A stretch of DNA of 13,755 bases from Syntrophorhabdus sp. (GTDB lineage Bacteria; Desulfobacterota; BSN033; UBA1163), in contig DYHU01000038.1 in assembly GCA_020724025.1 (NCBI GenBank), positions 6,152 through 19,906 of the forward strand, read 5' to 3'. Below the pieces are notes generated by a model. That model searched no databases and had not been told where the DNA came from. It was given only the letters and a program-made list of their open reading frames with translations. The translations under genes were made by a program, and so were the position numbers. This document shows, one piece after another, positions 1-5,340 of this stretch; the first letter of the stretch is position 1; each line of letters starts with the position of its first letter.

Positions 1-12
1 TGTCCGTTCCAT
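1..12 (-). CDS. 5' edge of a divergent gene (only four codons visible)
   Basis: Reading the minus strand, a perfect Shine-Dalgarno AGGAGG (complement of 18-23) lies five bases before an ATG (complement of 10-12), followed by codons for Glu-Arg-Thr up to the window edge. This is how a gene divergent from trxB would begin. Only four residues are visible, so nothing can be said of function. The call rests on the SD, its spacing, and the lack of another explanation for this end. Confidence 0.45.
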
Positions 13-92
13 TGAATCCTCCTGTCCAGCAGATTGTCTTTCTATAATCTATCTTCCCTAAATCTTGCTTGTCAAGACTGGTAGGGGGAATT

Positions 93-122
93 TGTAGGGG
101 CAATTCATGAATTGCCCCTACA
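93..122. repeat. Perfect 30-nt palindrome
   Basis: TGTAGGGGCAATTCA is followed directly by its exact reverse complement. Palindromes of this GTAGGGGC...GCCCCTAC form are, from general knowledge, dispersed repeats in many unrelated bacterial genomes. It lies in the trxB divergent intergenic region, upstream of the trxB promoter. It could form a cruciform or an RNA hairpin, but there is no T-run to make it a clear terminator. Confidence 0.75.
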
Positions 123-179
123 CGTCTTCATCCGATCCTATAACTGCCCGGTTTGCCCGATTATTAACAGGCGGAATCA

Positions 180-209
180 TTGACAAGAAAGGATGGATTC
201 GACTATACA
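180..209 (+). promoter_or_regulatory. Sigma-70 promoter of trxB
   Basis: A perfect -35 box TTGACA (180-185) and a -10 box TATACA (204-209) are separated by 18 bases. Transcription would start near 215, giving a leader of about 22 nt before the trxB ATG, which carries the SD GAAAGGAG. No operator-like repeat is evident between the boxes. Confidence 0.6.
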
Positions 210-236
210 TAAAGATATTTTTGAAAGGAGAATTCG

Positions 237-1169
237 ATGGAGGAGAAACAGGCGAGACCTTATGATGTGATCATGATCGGAGGAGGTCCCGCTGGTTTGA
301 CTGCGGGGCTTTATACTTCTCGGGCAAGGCTCCGGACCCTTTTAATTGAGAACGGCCTCTTCGGAGGCCAGATGACGACCACGGAATTGATTGAGAACTA
401 CCCCGGTTTCCCGCAGGGGGTGAGCGGTGAGGAGTTAAGCCGCCTCATGGAGGAACAGGCGAAGAGGTTCGGAATGGAGGCCATCAGTGACGAGGTGGTG
501 GAAGTCGGTTCAGGGAAAGACCTGAAAAGGGTGAAGACCTATGAAGGAGAATATCTCTGCCGTGCTCTCATCATCTGCACTGGCGCGGAATACAGGAAAT
601 TGGGTGTTCCGGGGGAAGAGAAGTTTAAGGGCAGAGGAATTTCCTATTGTGCCACCTGTGATGGAGCCTTCTTCAGGGATAGCCGGATTATTGTCGTAGG
701 CGGCGGGGACTCGGCGCTCACCGAAGCCCTTTTCCTCACGAAGTTTGTAAAAGAGTTGATCATCATCCATCGCAGGGACGCCCTCCGGGCGACAAAGATC
801 TATCAGGAGAGGGCGCTCAACAATCCGAAGATCAAATTCCTGTGGAATTCTGTGGTCCAGGAAATCAAAGGAGATAGTGTGGTTCGCTCTGTCGTGGTGA
901 AGAATGTGAAGTCAGGGGAAGTGAAAGAAGTGGAGACGGAAGGCGCTTTTCTCTTCATCGGGCTTATACCGAGGACTCAATTTTTAAAAGACCTGGTTCA
1001 ACGGGATGAAGCAGGGTATATCGTCACGGATGAGAATTGCGAAACTTCGGTTAAGGGCATCTTTGCCGCAGGGGATTGCCGGAAGAAACTCCTGCGTCAG
1101 ATTTCGACTTCCGTGGGAGATGGGGCAACGGCGGCCTTCGCCGCCGAGAAGTATCTGGAGGAAGGATAA
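237..1169 (+). CDS. trxB: Thioredoxin reductase (NADPH), TrxB
   Basis: Cytoplasmic FAD flavoenzyme that passes electrons from NADPH to oxidised thioredoxin. The 310-aa protein has the normal family length and order: FAD-binding GGGPAG (residues 15-20), redox disulfide CATC (138-141), NADP-binding GGGDSA (155-160), then HRRDALRA (178-185), whose HRRxxxR basic residues in the family contact the NADP 2'-phosphate, and the FAD motif FAAGD (276-280). The retained HRRxxxR argues for NADPH rather than the ferredoxin-dependent or NADH-type relatives. The ATG at 237 follows GAAAGGAG at good spacing and a recognisable promoter. No thioredoxin gene is adjacent. The small exported-protein gene that follows may be co-transcribed, since no terminator is visible between them. 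Confidence 0.96.
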   Translation: MEEKQARPYDVIMIGGGPAGLTAGLYTSRARLRTLLIENGLFGGQMTTTELIENYPGFPQGVSGEELSRLMEEQAKRFGMEAISDEVVEVGSGKDLKRVKTYEGEYLCRALIICTGAEYRKLGVPGEEKFKGRGISYCATCDGAFFRDSRIIVVGGGDSALTEALFLTKFVKELIIIHRRDALRATKIYQERALNNPKIKFLWNSVVQEIKGDSVVRSVVVKNVKSGEVKEVETEGAFLFIGLIPRTQFLKDLVQRDEAGYIVTDENCETSVKGIFAAGDCRKKLLRQISTSVGDGATAAFAAEKYLEEG

Positions 1170-1171
1170 TT

Positions 1172-1206
1172 GCCAATTGTCAATGTTCAATCGTCAATGG
1201 GCAATG
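1172..1206 (+). repeat. Five phased heptads, NNCAATN
   Basis: CAAT occurs at 1174, 1181, 1188, 1195 and 1202, exactly seven bases apart five times, starting just after the trxB stop codon. The last unit contains one of the possible ATG starts of the next gene. There is no obvious reverse-complement arm here, unlike the other phased repeats in the window (5079-5211, 5341-5426, 6432-6492, 10866-10943). Confidence 0.75.
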
Positions 1207-1575
1207 CTGATGGTTAAATCCATACCCATCTTTATTATCCTCTTATTGGGGATGCAGGCCGTCCCGATCACTTCTATCGGCGAAGAGATCAATCAGGAGG
1301 GATGGTCTCCTCCGGATTTGAGGAATCTTATCCCGTATTCCGTTTCGATCAAGAGGGTGGATGGAGCGGAGAAGGTCGTTGAGAGATTCCATACCCCTGA
1401 TGGAGGTCATGTGGCCAGAATCAGTGGCAATGGAAAGGTATTTGCCTATGCAGTGGACAAAGACCGTGAACCTCCGATCGATTACCTTCTCCTGGATCCG
1501 GACGGTTCCGGAAGGTTTACAAAAAGATTGAAACCCGATGAAATCTACACGATTCCAGAATGGGTTTTTCGTTAA
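1204..1575 (+). CDS. Small exported protein of unknown function
   Basis: I do not recognise a named family. The 123-aa product starts with a short basic stretch, then a hydrophobic segment (IPIFIILLLGMQAV) ending near an acidic GEE. This reads as a Sec signal peptide or a single N-terminal membrane anchor; there is no lipobox cysteine. The remainder is polar and beta-like, with a PDGGHVARIS stretch, a VFAYAVDKD stretch and a DYLLLDPDGSG motif before IPEWV at the C terminus. The start is uncertain: ATGs at 1183, 1204 and 1210 are all in frame, none has a good SD, and the first two lie inside the CAAT heptad repeat. It begins shortly after trxB and is probably read through from it. Codon use and the continuous frame support a real gene. 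Confidence 0.7.
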   Translation: MLMVKSIPIFIILLLGMQAVPITSIGEEINQEGWSPPDLRNLIPYSVSIKRVDGAEKVVERFHTPDGGHVARISGNGKVFAYAVDKDREPPIDYLLLDPDGSGRFTKRLKPDEIYTIPEWVFR

Positions 1576-1695
1576 CACTTCCCCCTGTCAAATTTTTCAT
1601 TTTACGGTCAAAAAAAGTCAATATTTATTCTTTACGAAATCCCTCTCTTCAATAAACTCTTTTGAATTCAACAGGTTTAGTTAATAAAACTTATT

Positions 1696-1711
1696 TGGCA
1701 TTAAAATTGCT
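1696..1711 (+). promoter_or_regulatory. Sigma-54 (RpoN) -24/-12 promoter
   Basis: TGGCATTAAAATTGCT fits the RpoN consensus TGGCAYR-N4-TTGCW, with GG and GC exactly 12 bases apart. The predicted start is near 1722, about 20 bases before the riboswitch aptamer, which is the right place for its promoter. The 120 bases before it (1576-1695) hold no gene and are AT-rich, a plausible site for an enhancer-binding protein, but I see no clear operator dyad there. Confidence 0.65.
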
Positions 1712-1742
1712 GAATATATAAGCAGGGGAAAAATTAAATAGT

Positions 1743-1939
1743 GTCGATAAAGCCAAACCACGAGTAATCGTGGGACGGAAAGCCACGCCTGCGTGCCGAA
1801 ACGCCTGCCTACCGCAGGCAGGCAAAATAGCATGCGGGAGTGCTTGTAAGCCGAAACGCTTGCCTAATATCGGCTGGCACTACGGCGTGCAGGCACGGGT
1901 CCCGATTTTCGGGATCGCCGGGTTGCCGAAACATCTGAC
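1743..1939 (+). promoter_or_regulatory. Cyclic-di-GMP-I (GEMM) riboswitch with oversized P3 arm
   Basis: The aptamer core is readable by eye. GCCAAACC (1752-1759) leads into hairpin CCACGA-GTAA-TCGTGG (1758-1773) with a GNRA tetraloop, then GGACGGAAAGCC (1773-1784), and the 3' core GCCGGGTTGCCGAAAC (1917-1932 approx.). Closing helix P1 can form from GTCGAT (1743-1748) and ATC-T-GAC (1933-1939) with one bulge. P3 begins with a 12-bp helix, 1787-1798 with 1883-1894, containing two G-U pairs, and is far longer than in normal GEMM aptamers. Its inside carries further hairpins (1803-1823, 1901-1914). By manual alignment the ligand-discriminating purine before AAACC is G, which suggests c-di-GMP rather than 3',3'-cGAMP, but this is tentative. 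It precedes a terminator and two Cys-rich genes. Confidence 0.82.
1803..1823. repeat. GCCTGCC/GGCAGGC palindromic insert in the riboswitch P3 arm
   Basis: GCCTGCC (1803-1809) and GGCAGGC (1817-1823) form a 7-bp hairpin with a 7-nt loop. Around it GCCGAAACGC recurs (1795-1804 and 1850-1859), as if the P3 arm grew by duplication or insertion of a dispersed GC-rich repeat. The flanks re-pair to extend P3, so the element would leave the aptamer core intact. Confidence 0.6.
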
Positions 1940-2007
1940 TGACGGCAGACAGGCCTGTTCACCGTCATCATGAACCTGTCAACCGCCAGAACGGAGGAAA
2001 TGTTGAG

Positions 2008-2039
2008 GGCCCGTGGCTTCATCTGACACGGGCCTTTTT
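2008..2039 (+). terminator. Intrinsic terminator, riboswitch expression platform
   Basis: GGCCCGTG (2008-2015) pairs with CACGGGCC (2027-2034), followed by TTTTT. It sits between the aptamer and the first Cys-rich gene, so the riboswitch most likely acts by conditional termination. CACGGG also occurs in the 3' base of P3 (1894-1899) and could pair with the 5' terminator arm as an anti-terminator. Whether ligand turns genes on or off cannot be decided by eye. Confidence 0.8.
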
Positions 2040-2075
2040 ACTTGGCCCTCATTTCATGGCGAGAAGGTGATGAGG

Positions 2076-2267
2076 ATGTCGATTTTAAAAAGATGCTCCT
2101 TTTATCGGGAATACGGAAATCCGAAAGAAAACAGTTTCAGAGGGTATTGCGACCTTGACCATGACTGGATTATTTGCAGTGGGGATATTCAATGCTGTAA
2201 AAAAGTGGACCTCCTGAGAAAATATTTACTGGAGGAGAAGAGGAAAGAGAGAGGTGCAAGATGGTAG
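2076..2267 (+). CDS. Small Cys-rich protein, first of a tandem pair
   Basis: Unrecognised family. The 63-aa product has cysteines at residues 7, 25, 34, 40 and 41, a GYCDLD core (23-28), a CSGD motif (34-37) and a basic, probably helical tail. It aligns without gaps, and with identical length, to the next gene's product: C7, GYCD at 23-26, C34, GD at 36-37 and C41 all coincide. That equal length decides the start at 2076, which has AGAAGG eight bases upstream, over the in-frame ATG at 2070 or a GTG inside the terminator. The pattern C-x17-C-x8-C-x6-C suggests a metal site or a disulfide-stabilised mini-domain. No signal peptide is seen, so it is probably cytoplasmic. It is controlled by the upstream sigma-54 promoter and GEMM riboswitch, and its stop overlaps the next gene's start. 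Confidence 0.8.
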   Translation: MSILKRCSFYREYGNPKENSFRGYCDLDHDWIICSGDIQCCKKVDLLRKYLLEEKRKERGARW

Positions 2268-2452
2268 AGGAGAAGAGATGCCCCCTTTTCAGAAAGCCGG
2301 AGAGCCTGGGCATAGGGATAGGCATCGGTTATTGCGACATCGATAGCGGCAGCACGACCTGCGAGGGAGATGTGTTGTTCTGCGAAAGGCCCGATGCCCT
2401 CAAGAAATATCTCCGGTCGAAACTGAATGAACTGGAGAAGAAGGAGAAGTAA
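2261..2452 (+). CDS. Small Cys-rich protein, second of a tandem pair
   Basis: This 63-aa paralogue of the preceding protein keeps the four aligned cysteines (7, 25, 34, 41), the GYCDID core (23-28) and the CEGD motif (34-37). It loses the extra Cys at 40 (Phe here). A Gly-Ile run (GIGIGIG, 17-23) replaces the polar linker of its partner. The C-terminal third is a charged helix rich in Lys and Glu. The ATG at 2261 overlaps the upstream gene by seven bases (ATGGTAG), with a GAGAGAGGTG ribosome-binding region before it, so translation is probably coupled. The overlap and similarity point to a tandem duplication, with the pair perhaps acting together as a heterodimer (inference). Its function is unknown. 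A strong terminator follows and closes the transcript. Confidence 0.8.
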   Translation: MVEEKRCPLFRKPESLGIGIGIGYCDIDSGSTTCEGDVLFCERPDALKKYLRSKLNELEKKEK

Positions 2453-2490
2453 GGAAAGGGTAGAATCTTAAGGATGGAAGAGCTATCCAT

Positions 2491-2526
2491 GAAAGGCCTT
2501 CCTGTATCAGGAAGGCCTTTCTTATT
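2491..2526 (+). terminator. Strong intrinsic terminator of the Cys-rich pair
   Basis: GAAAGGCCTTCCTG (2491-2504) and its exact reverse complement (2508-2521) form a 14-bp stem with a three-base loop, followed by TTATTTC. It ends the riboswitch-controlled transcript 39 bases after the second gene. Confidence 0.85.
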
Positions 2527-2565
2527 TCGGTATCTCCTTTTTTATGTTATGATTACAAAAAACAC

Positions 2566-2747
2566 GTATCAATTTAGGGTTTTGAAAAATCCTTTTTCAC
2601 AGTTCCTGAGAAAGCCGGGGATTTAGATTCGATAGGCGGGACATTCCTGTCCCGCCAAAACGGGGTTAGAAAACCCCGTCTATCGTGGTTGAAATAGATC
2701 GCTATTTTAAAAGAAATGAAACTCTTTTCGAAAAGCTAAAGTGTTAC
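2566..2747. mobile_element. MITE-like element, copy 1 (182 bp)
   Basis: The left end GTATCAATTTAG and the right end CTAAAGTGTTAC are inverted repeats (10 of 12 positions, with similarity running on through TTTTcGAAAA). The same ends bound copies at 3094-3273 and 12874-12954. The inside is a three-way-junction fold: outer CGATAG/CTATCG (2630-2635, 2680-2685), a 9-bp GGCGGGACA hairpin (2635-2656) and an 8-bp ACGGGGTT hairpin (2660-2679). There is no ORF, so if mobile it is non-autonomous. No clean target-site duplication is seen; the flanks share only A-rich sequence. Confidence 0.6.
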
Positions 2748-2805
2748 AAAAAGACAAGCATGACAGATGAATGAGATGGCTCAGAACGGGAGGAGGTGAA
2801 AAGAG

Positions 2806-3024
2806 ATGAGAGAGAGCGTGGAAAAGGCATTGGAGATGATTCGCCCCGCCCTCAGGGCGGATGGTGGAGATATCGAATTGATCGATGTGGTCGATGGAGT
2901 GGTCAAGGTGAGGTTGACCGGCGCCTGCGGAGGATGCCCGATGTCACAGATGACCCTTAAGATGGGCGTGGAGAGGATCCTGAAACAGCAGGTTCCGGAA
3001 GTGAAGAGTGTGGAGACAGCATAA
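2806..3024 (+). CDS. NifU C-terminal domain (Nfu-type) Fe-S scaffold protein
   Basis: The 72-aa product is a stand-alone NifU C-terminal (Nfu) domain. It has the family signature of an ADGGDIELIDV stretch (18-28) followed by VKVRLTGACGGCPMSQMT (33-50), with the CxxC cysteines at 41 and 44 that bridge a [4Fe-4S] cluster between two monomers. Family proteins accept a transient cluster and pass it to apo-enzymes in the cytoplasm. No IscU-like or ferredoxin domain is fused, and no isc or suf genes lie nearby, so it acts apart from its machinery. The start has a near-perfect SD (GGGAGGAGGTG) about seven bases before the ATG. It stands alone, between MITE-like copy 1 and a hairpin at 3050-3082. Confidence 0.93.
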   Translation: MRESVEKALEMIRPALRADGGDIELIDVVDGVVKVRLTGACGGCPMSQMTLKMGVERILKQQVPEVKSVETA

Positions 3025-3049
3025 CTTGGCCATAGTAAACCCCGTTAGA

Positions 3050-3082
3050 AATTCCGGCGGGGTGTTAAACCCTGCCGGAATT
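3050..3082. repeat. 14-bp hairpin downstream of the Nfu gene
   Basis: AATTCCGGCGGGGT (3050-3063) pairs fully with ACCCTGCCGGAATT (3069-3082), allowing one G-U, around loop GTTAA. It could end or protect the Nfu mRNA, but no T-run follows. The preceding CCCCGTTAGAAATTCC resembles the second hairpin of MITE copy 1 (CGGGGTTAGAAAACCCCG), so it is more likely a truncated dispersed palindrome. Confidence 0.65.
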
Positions 3083-3093
3083 ATTCAGAAATG

Positions 3094-3273
3094 GTATCAA
3101 TTTAGCGGTTTTAAATAAACTTTTTAAAATCCCTCCCCACCTCCCTTTGCCAAAGGGAGGAGAAACATTTCCCCCTTTTGACAAATGGTTCGACATGCTC
3201 ACCATCCTGAGCTTGTCGAAGGAGGGGGAGTAAGGGGGATTAGACAACCTTTTTTAAAGAGCTAAAGTGTTAC
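3094..3273. mobile_element. MITE-like element, copy 2 (180 bp)
   Basis: The left end GTATCAATTTAGCG and right end GCTAAAGTGTTAC match those of copy 1 at 2566-2747 and are inverted repeats of each other. The interior differs: a CCTCCCTTT/AAAGGGAGG hairpin near 3140-3161, and a CCCCC.../...GGGGG arm pair enclosing another palindrome (3189-3220). Equal overall length with unrelated cargo suggests that the ends move or recruit different inserts, or that other repeats landed inside. No ORF of its own. Confidence 0.58.
3189..3220. repeat. TTCGACA...TGTCGAA palindrome nested in MITE copy 2
   Basis: TTCGACA and GCTC on the left pair with GAGC and TGTCGAA on the right around ACCATCCT, with one T-T mismatch. 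Palindromes of the type GTTCGACAAGCTC / GAGCTTGTCGAA are, from general knowledge, widespread dispersed repeats. The nesting indicates successive insertions. Confidence 0.7.
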
Positions 3274-3366
3274 CTCAAATGTAACCTCTCTTTTTTTCAA
3301 AAAAGTAATTAACATTAGCCCAATCGAACTCACCAATCCGATAAACGACAGAATCAAATAAACCAC

Positions 3367-3395
3367 TTGAAAAAAAGGATGGCCTCTCCTATGAT
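3367..3395 (+). promoter_or_regulatory. Sigma-70 promoter of the lipoprotein gene
   Basis: TTGAAA (3367-3372) and TATGAT (3390-3395) are separated by 17 bases. Transcription would start near 3402, leaving about 20 nt that hold the SD AAGGAGGAG (3410-3418) before the ATG at 3423. Confidence 0.6.
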
Positions 3396-3422
3396 AAACA
3401 AAAAAGTCGAAGGAGGAGTGAG

Positions 3423-3890
3423 ATGATGAGAAGATGGAAGAGTTTTTTCTGGGCAGGAATGATTCTTTTTCTTGTTATGGGAGCCTATGGGTGCGGGGAC
3501 CTCTTCTCCTTTCGGACCATTCGTGAGAGAGAACCGGAGAAGAAACAGCCGATCGCCACATCCTATCGATTTGAGGATATCCCATTGCCGCCGGGGATGA
3601 ACCTCAACAGGAAGGAGTCCTTTGTCTATGAGACAAAGGAAACCCGGACCGGCCTTCTGGTCTATGAGGGAAAAGGGGAGATGGAGAAGCTGGCCAACTT
3701 CTTTAAGGAACAGATGGTGAATTATAAATGGAGGCTGGTGAGCAATTTCGAACTCCACAATGTGATGCTCACATTTATCAAAGAAGGATGGAGCAGTGTC
3801 ATCTACATTATCCCTCAGGATGACGACACGAAGAGGATCGAAATCCGGGTGGGTCCCATAGAGATTAAAATCCTTCCCCCGTCAAAATAA
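3423..3890 (+). CDS. Small putative lipoprotein, function unknown
   Basis: The 155-aa product has an N-terminal signal: MMRRWK, then a hydrophobic run (8-20) ending in GAYGC with Cys24. This reads as a lipoprotein signal peptide, although Ala at -3 and Tyr at -2 make the lipobox atypical; otherwise it would be a plain exported protein. The mature part opens with a charged linker, then a compact domain (about 46-150) beginning RFEDIPLPPGMNLNRKESFVYE, followed by GLLVYEGKGEMEKLANFFKEQM and YKWRLVSNFE. Similar short lipoproteins of unknown role are common in Desulfobacterota (recollection, not searched). It is a single-gene transcript by appearance: own promoter, excellent SD, and repeat-filled DNA on both sides. 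Its likely site is the inner leaflet of the outer membrane or the periplasm. Confidence 0.82.
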   Translation: MMRRWKSFFWAGMILFLVMGAYGCGDLFSFRTIREREPEKKQPIATSYRFEDIPLPPGMNLNRKESFVYETKETRTGLLVYEGKGEMEKLANFFKEQMVNYKWRLVSNFELHNVMLTFIKEGWSSVIYIIPQDDDTKRIEIRVGPIEIKILPPSK

Positions 3891-3941
3891 ATTTTACATG
3901 ATGGGTTTGTCACCCGCAAGCAATGAAAATTAAAGAAATAT

Positions 3942-4033
3942 CCCCTCCCCCTCCGATGGGGAAGGGTGAGAGTGGGGGTGAACAATTGAAATCATATCCC
4001 CCTCACCTCAATCCTCTCCCACAAGGGGAGAGG
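3942..4033. repeat. GC-skewed CCCTC/GAGGG repeat cluster before ispE
   Basis: Two hairpins, CCCCTCCCC...GGGGAAGGG (from 3942) and CCTCTCCC/GGGAGAGGG-like (4013-4033), flank a pair of complementary arms (GTGGGGGTGA and CCCCTCACC). This is the common CCCTCACC...GGTGAGGG intergenic repeat type. It fills most of the gap between the lipoprotein gene and ispE; no promoter is obvious in the remaining bases. Confidence 0.6.
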
Positions 4034-4070
4034 AAGTATTTTCTACGTAATTCAAAGTTACAAGGTTTAA

Positions 4071-5042
4071 TTGACTGAGATGGCCGATACCCTCCATTTA
4101 GAATCTCCTGCGAAGGTCAATCTGAGGTTGGAGATCCTCAAGAAAAGGGAGGATGGATACCATGAGATCAGGACCATCTTCCAGAAGATCAGCCTTCACG
4201 ATACGCTCCATTTCTCCTTGAAGCGAAGCAGAGGGATTCGGATTACGACAGACCATCCCGGCCTTCCGACCGGAAAAAGGAATCTGGCCTATCAAGCGGT
4301 CCGGTCCATGCTGGAGAGATTGGATTATAAAGGAGGGGTTGATGTCGCAATTGAAAAAAGGATTCCTCTCGGGGCCGGACTTGGAGGGGGAAGCAGTAAT
4401 GCGGCCACCGCTCTTAAGGCATTGAATGAGCTTCTGAAGATGAACCTGAGCAGAAAGGAGTTGACGGAGACAGGAGCAAAGATCGGGGCAGATGTTCCTT
4501 TCTTCTTATTTGAGGGACATGCCATCGGTTCAGGGATCGGAGAGAGATTGAGAAAAATTACACTACCTACATTATGGTACATTCTCATCCATCCGGATTT
4601 TGAGGTATCAACCCGCTGGGCTTACCAAAATTTCGTATTGACCCATTCGGCGGCGCCAAGTCCCCCCTTTGAAGGCGAGGTGAAGAAGCGGCGCTCAGGG
4701 TCAACCCTGAGCAAGCCACAGCATCTATACTGGGGAGTCGAAGGGTTGACAAAAACGAAATATCATTTTAATCTTCATGGGTTATTAAAATCGCCGAACG
4801 GGGTTGTGCGCCTCCTTCAGAACGATCTGGAGGGGGTTGTTTCCACAAAACATCCGGAGATAGCCTTGATGAAAGGAATGCTTATTTCGGTCGGGGCGAT
4901 GGGAGCCATGATGACCGGAAGCGGGCCGACCGTATTCGGCCTCTTCCCGGGGGAGAAAAAGGCAACCGAGGCGTACCAGCAGTTGAAGAGGAAGGTCAGG
5001 GGAAGAGGCTGGGAGGTTATCCAGGTTCATAGCATGCCTTAA
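4071..5042 (+). CDS. ispE: 4-diphosphocytidyl-2-C-methyl-D-erythritol kinase, IspE
   Basis: GHMP-family kinase of the MEP isoprenoid pathway; it uses ATP to phosphorylate CDP-methylerythritol in the cytoplasm. Visible motifs are PAKVNLRL (13-20), the phosphate-binding loop PLGAGLGGGSSNAA (99-112) and the third GHMP motif MTGSGPTVFGLF (281-292). DVPFF (141-145) is also typical. The protein is 323 aa, longer than the usual 280-290, because about 36 residues (192-227) are inserted between QNFVLT and KTKYHF; the DNA there is repeat sequence (see 4644-4751). The TTG at 4071 has AAGG five bases upstream; the in-frame ATG at 4080 (MADTLH...) is an equally reasonable start with a weaker SD. It is the first gene of the ispE - tRNA-Gln - prs - rplY - pth cluster. 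Confidence 0.94.
   Translation: MTEMADTLHLESPAKVNLRLEILKKREDGYHEIRTIFQKISLHDTLHFSLKRSRGIRITTDHPGLPTGKRNLAYQAVRSMLERLDYKGGVDVAIEKRIPLGAGLGGGSSNAATALKALNELLKMNLSRKELTETGAKIGADVPFFLFEGHAIGSGIGERLRKITLPTLWYILIHPDFEVSTRWAYQNFVLTHSAAPSPPFEGEVKKRRSGSTLSKPQHLYWGVEGLTKTKYHFNLHGLLKSPNGVVRLLQNDLEGVVSTKHPEIALMKGMLISVGAMGAMMTGSGPTVFGLFPGEKKATEAYQQLKRKVRGRGWEVIQVHSMP
4644..4751 (+). repeat. In-frame palindromic repeat insertion within ispE
   Basis: The segment contains GCTCAGGGT/ACCCTGAGC (4693-4701 and 4704-4712), a second pair GTCAACCC/GGGTTGAC (4700-4707 and 4743-4750), direct copies of GCGGCGC, and TCCCCCCTTTGA, which also begins an arm of the repeat at 9835. None of this is expected of ispE coding sequence. 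The encoded residues are low-complexity and polar. The frame is kept and the conserved third GHMP motif follows intact, so the enzyme probably tolerates it as a surface loop. Confidence 0.65.
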
Positions 5043-5053
5043 AAAAAATATCG

Positions 5054-5246
5054 AAATCCGAAGCACGGTCTCATGGTCATCAGAAGATCAGGATATCAGG
5101 TTGTGGGTATCAGGATATAAGGACATCAGGTTTAGTCATTCTTTTTTCTTTGATTCTCCCTGGTACCCTGATGTTCTGATGCTCTGCATCCTGATATTCT
5201 GGTTTCCTGATTCCCTTTCGGGATTCGATATTCGAGTTTCGGATTT
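5054..5246. mobile_element. Long palindromic element of phased ATCAG octads, copy 1
   Basis: It is bounded by AAATCCGAA (5054-5062) and its exact complement TTCGGATTT (5238-5246). The left arm carries ATCAG at 5079, 5087 and 5095, then 5109, an ATAAG variant at 5117, and ATCAG at 5125. The spacing is eight bases except for a degenerate unit at 5103. The right arm carries CTGAT or variants at 5160, 5168, 5176, 5184, 5191, 5199 and 5207. A nearly identical copy lies at 12076-12275, which indicates dispersal. It sits between ispE and tRNA-Gln and probably folds into a long imperfect hairpin. Confidence 0.72.
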
Positions 5247-5258
5247 ATGGTTTAAGAT

Positions 5259-5333
5259 TGGGGTGTCGTCAAGCGGTAAGACACAGGTCTTTGGAACCTG
5301 GATTCGGAGGTTCGAATCCTCCCACCCCAGCCA
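5259..5333 (+). tRNA. tRNA-Gln (anticodon TTG)
   Basis: A full cloverleaf can be read. The acceptor stem is TGGGGTG (5259-5265) with CACCCCA (5323-5329), with discriminator G and an encoded CCA (5331-5333). The anticodon stem CAGGT/ACCTG has loop CTTTGGA, giving anticodon TTG, and the T arm is GGAGG-TTCGAAT-CCTCC. The U-A first pair of the acceptor is typical of bacterial tRNA-Gln. It lies 12 bases after the ATCAG palindromic element and upstream of prs, a common Desulfobacterota arrangement. It would read CAA, and CAG by wobble. Confidence 0.97.
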
Positions 5334-5340
5334 GAAATTT

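Noticed and set aside
1743..1939. Assignment as a 3',3'-cGAMP (GEMM-Ib) riboswitch
   Set aside because: By manual alignment the discriminating base is G, not A. The alignment is by eye, so the alternative is only disfavoured.
1770..1973. 67-aa plus-strand ORF rich in Cys, Arg and Pro
   Set aside because: It lies wholly inside the riboswitch aptamer and its composition follows the GC-rich repeat; there is no SD.
2013..2075. GTG start for the first Cys-rich protein
   Set aside because: The GTG is inside the terminator stem, and the paralogue alignment fixes the start at 2076.
3065..3247. 60-aa minus-strand ORF
   Set aside because: It translates the nested palindromes of MITE-like copy 2; Pro/Gly-rich without start signals.
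5079..5211. CRISPR array
   Set aside because: Units are 8 bases with 3-base variable parts and reverse orientation in the second half; there are no spacers and no cas genes.
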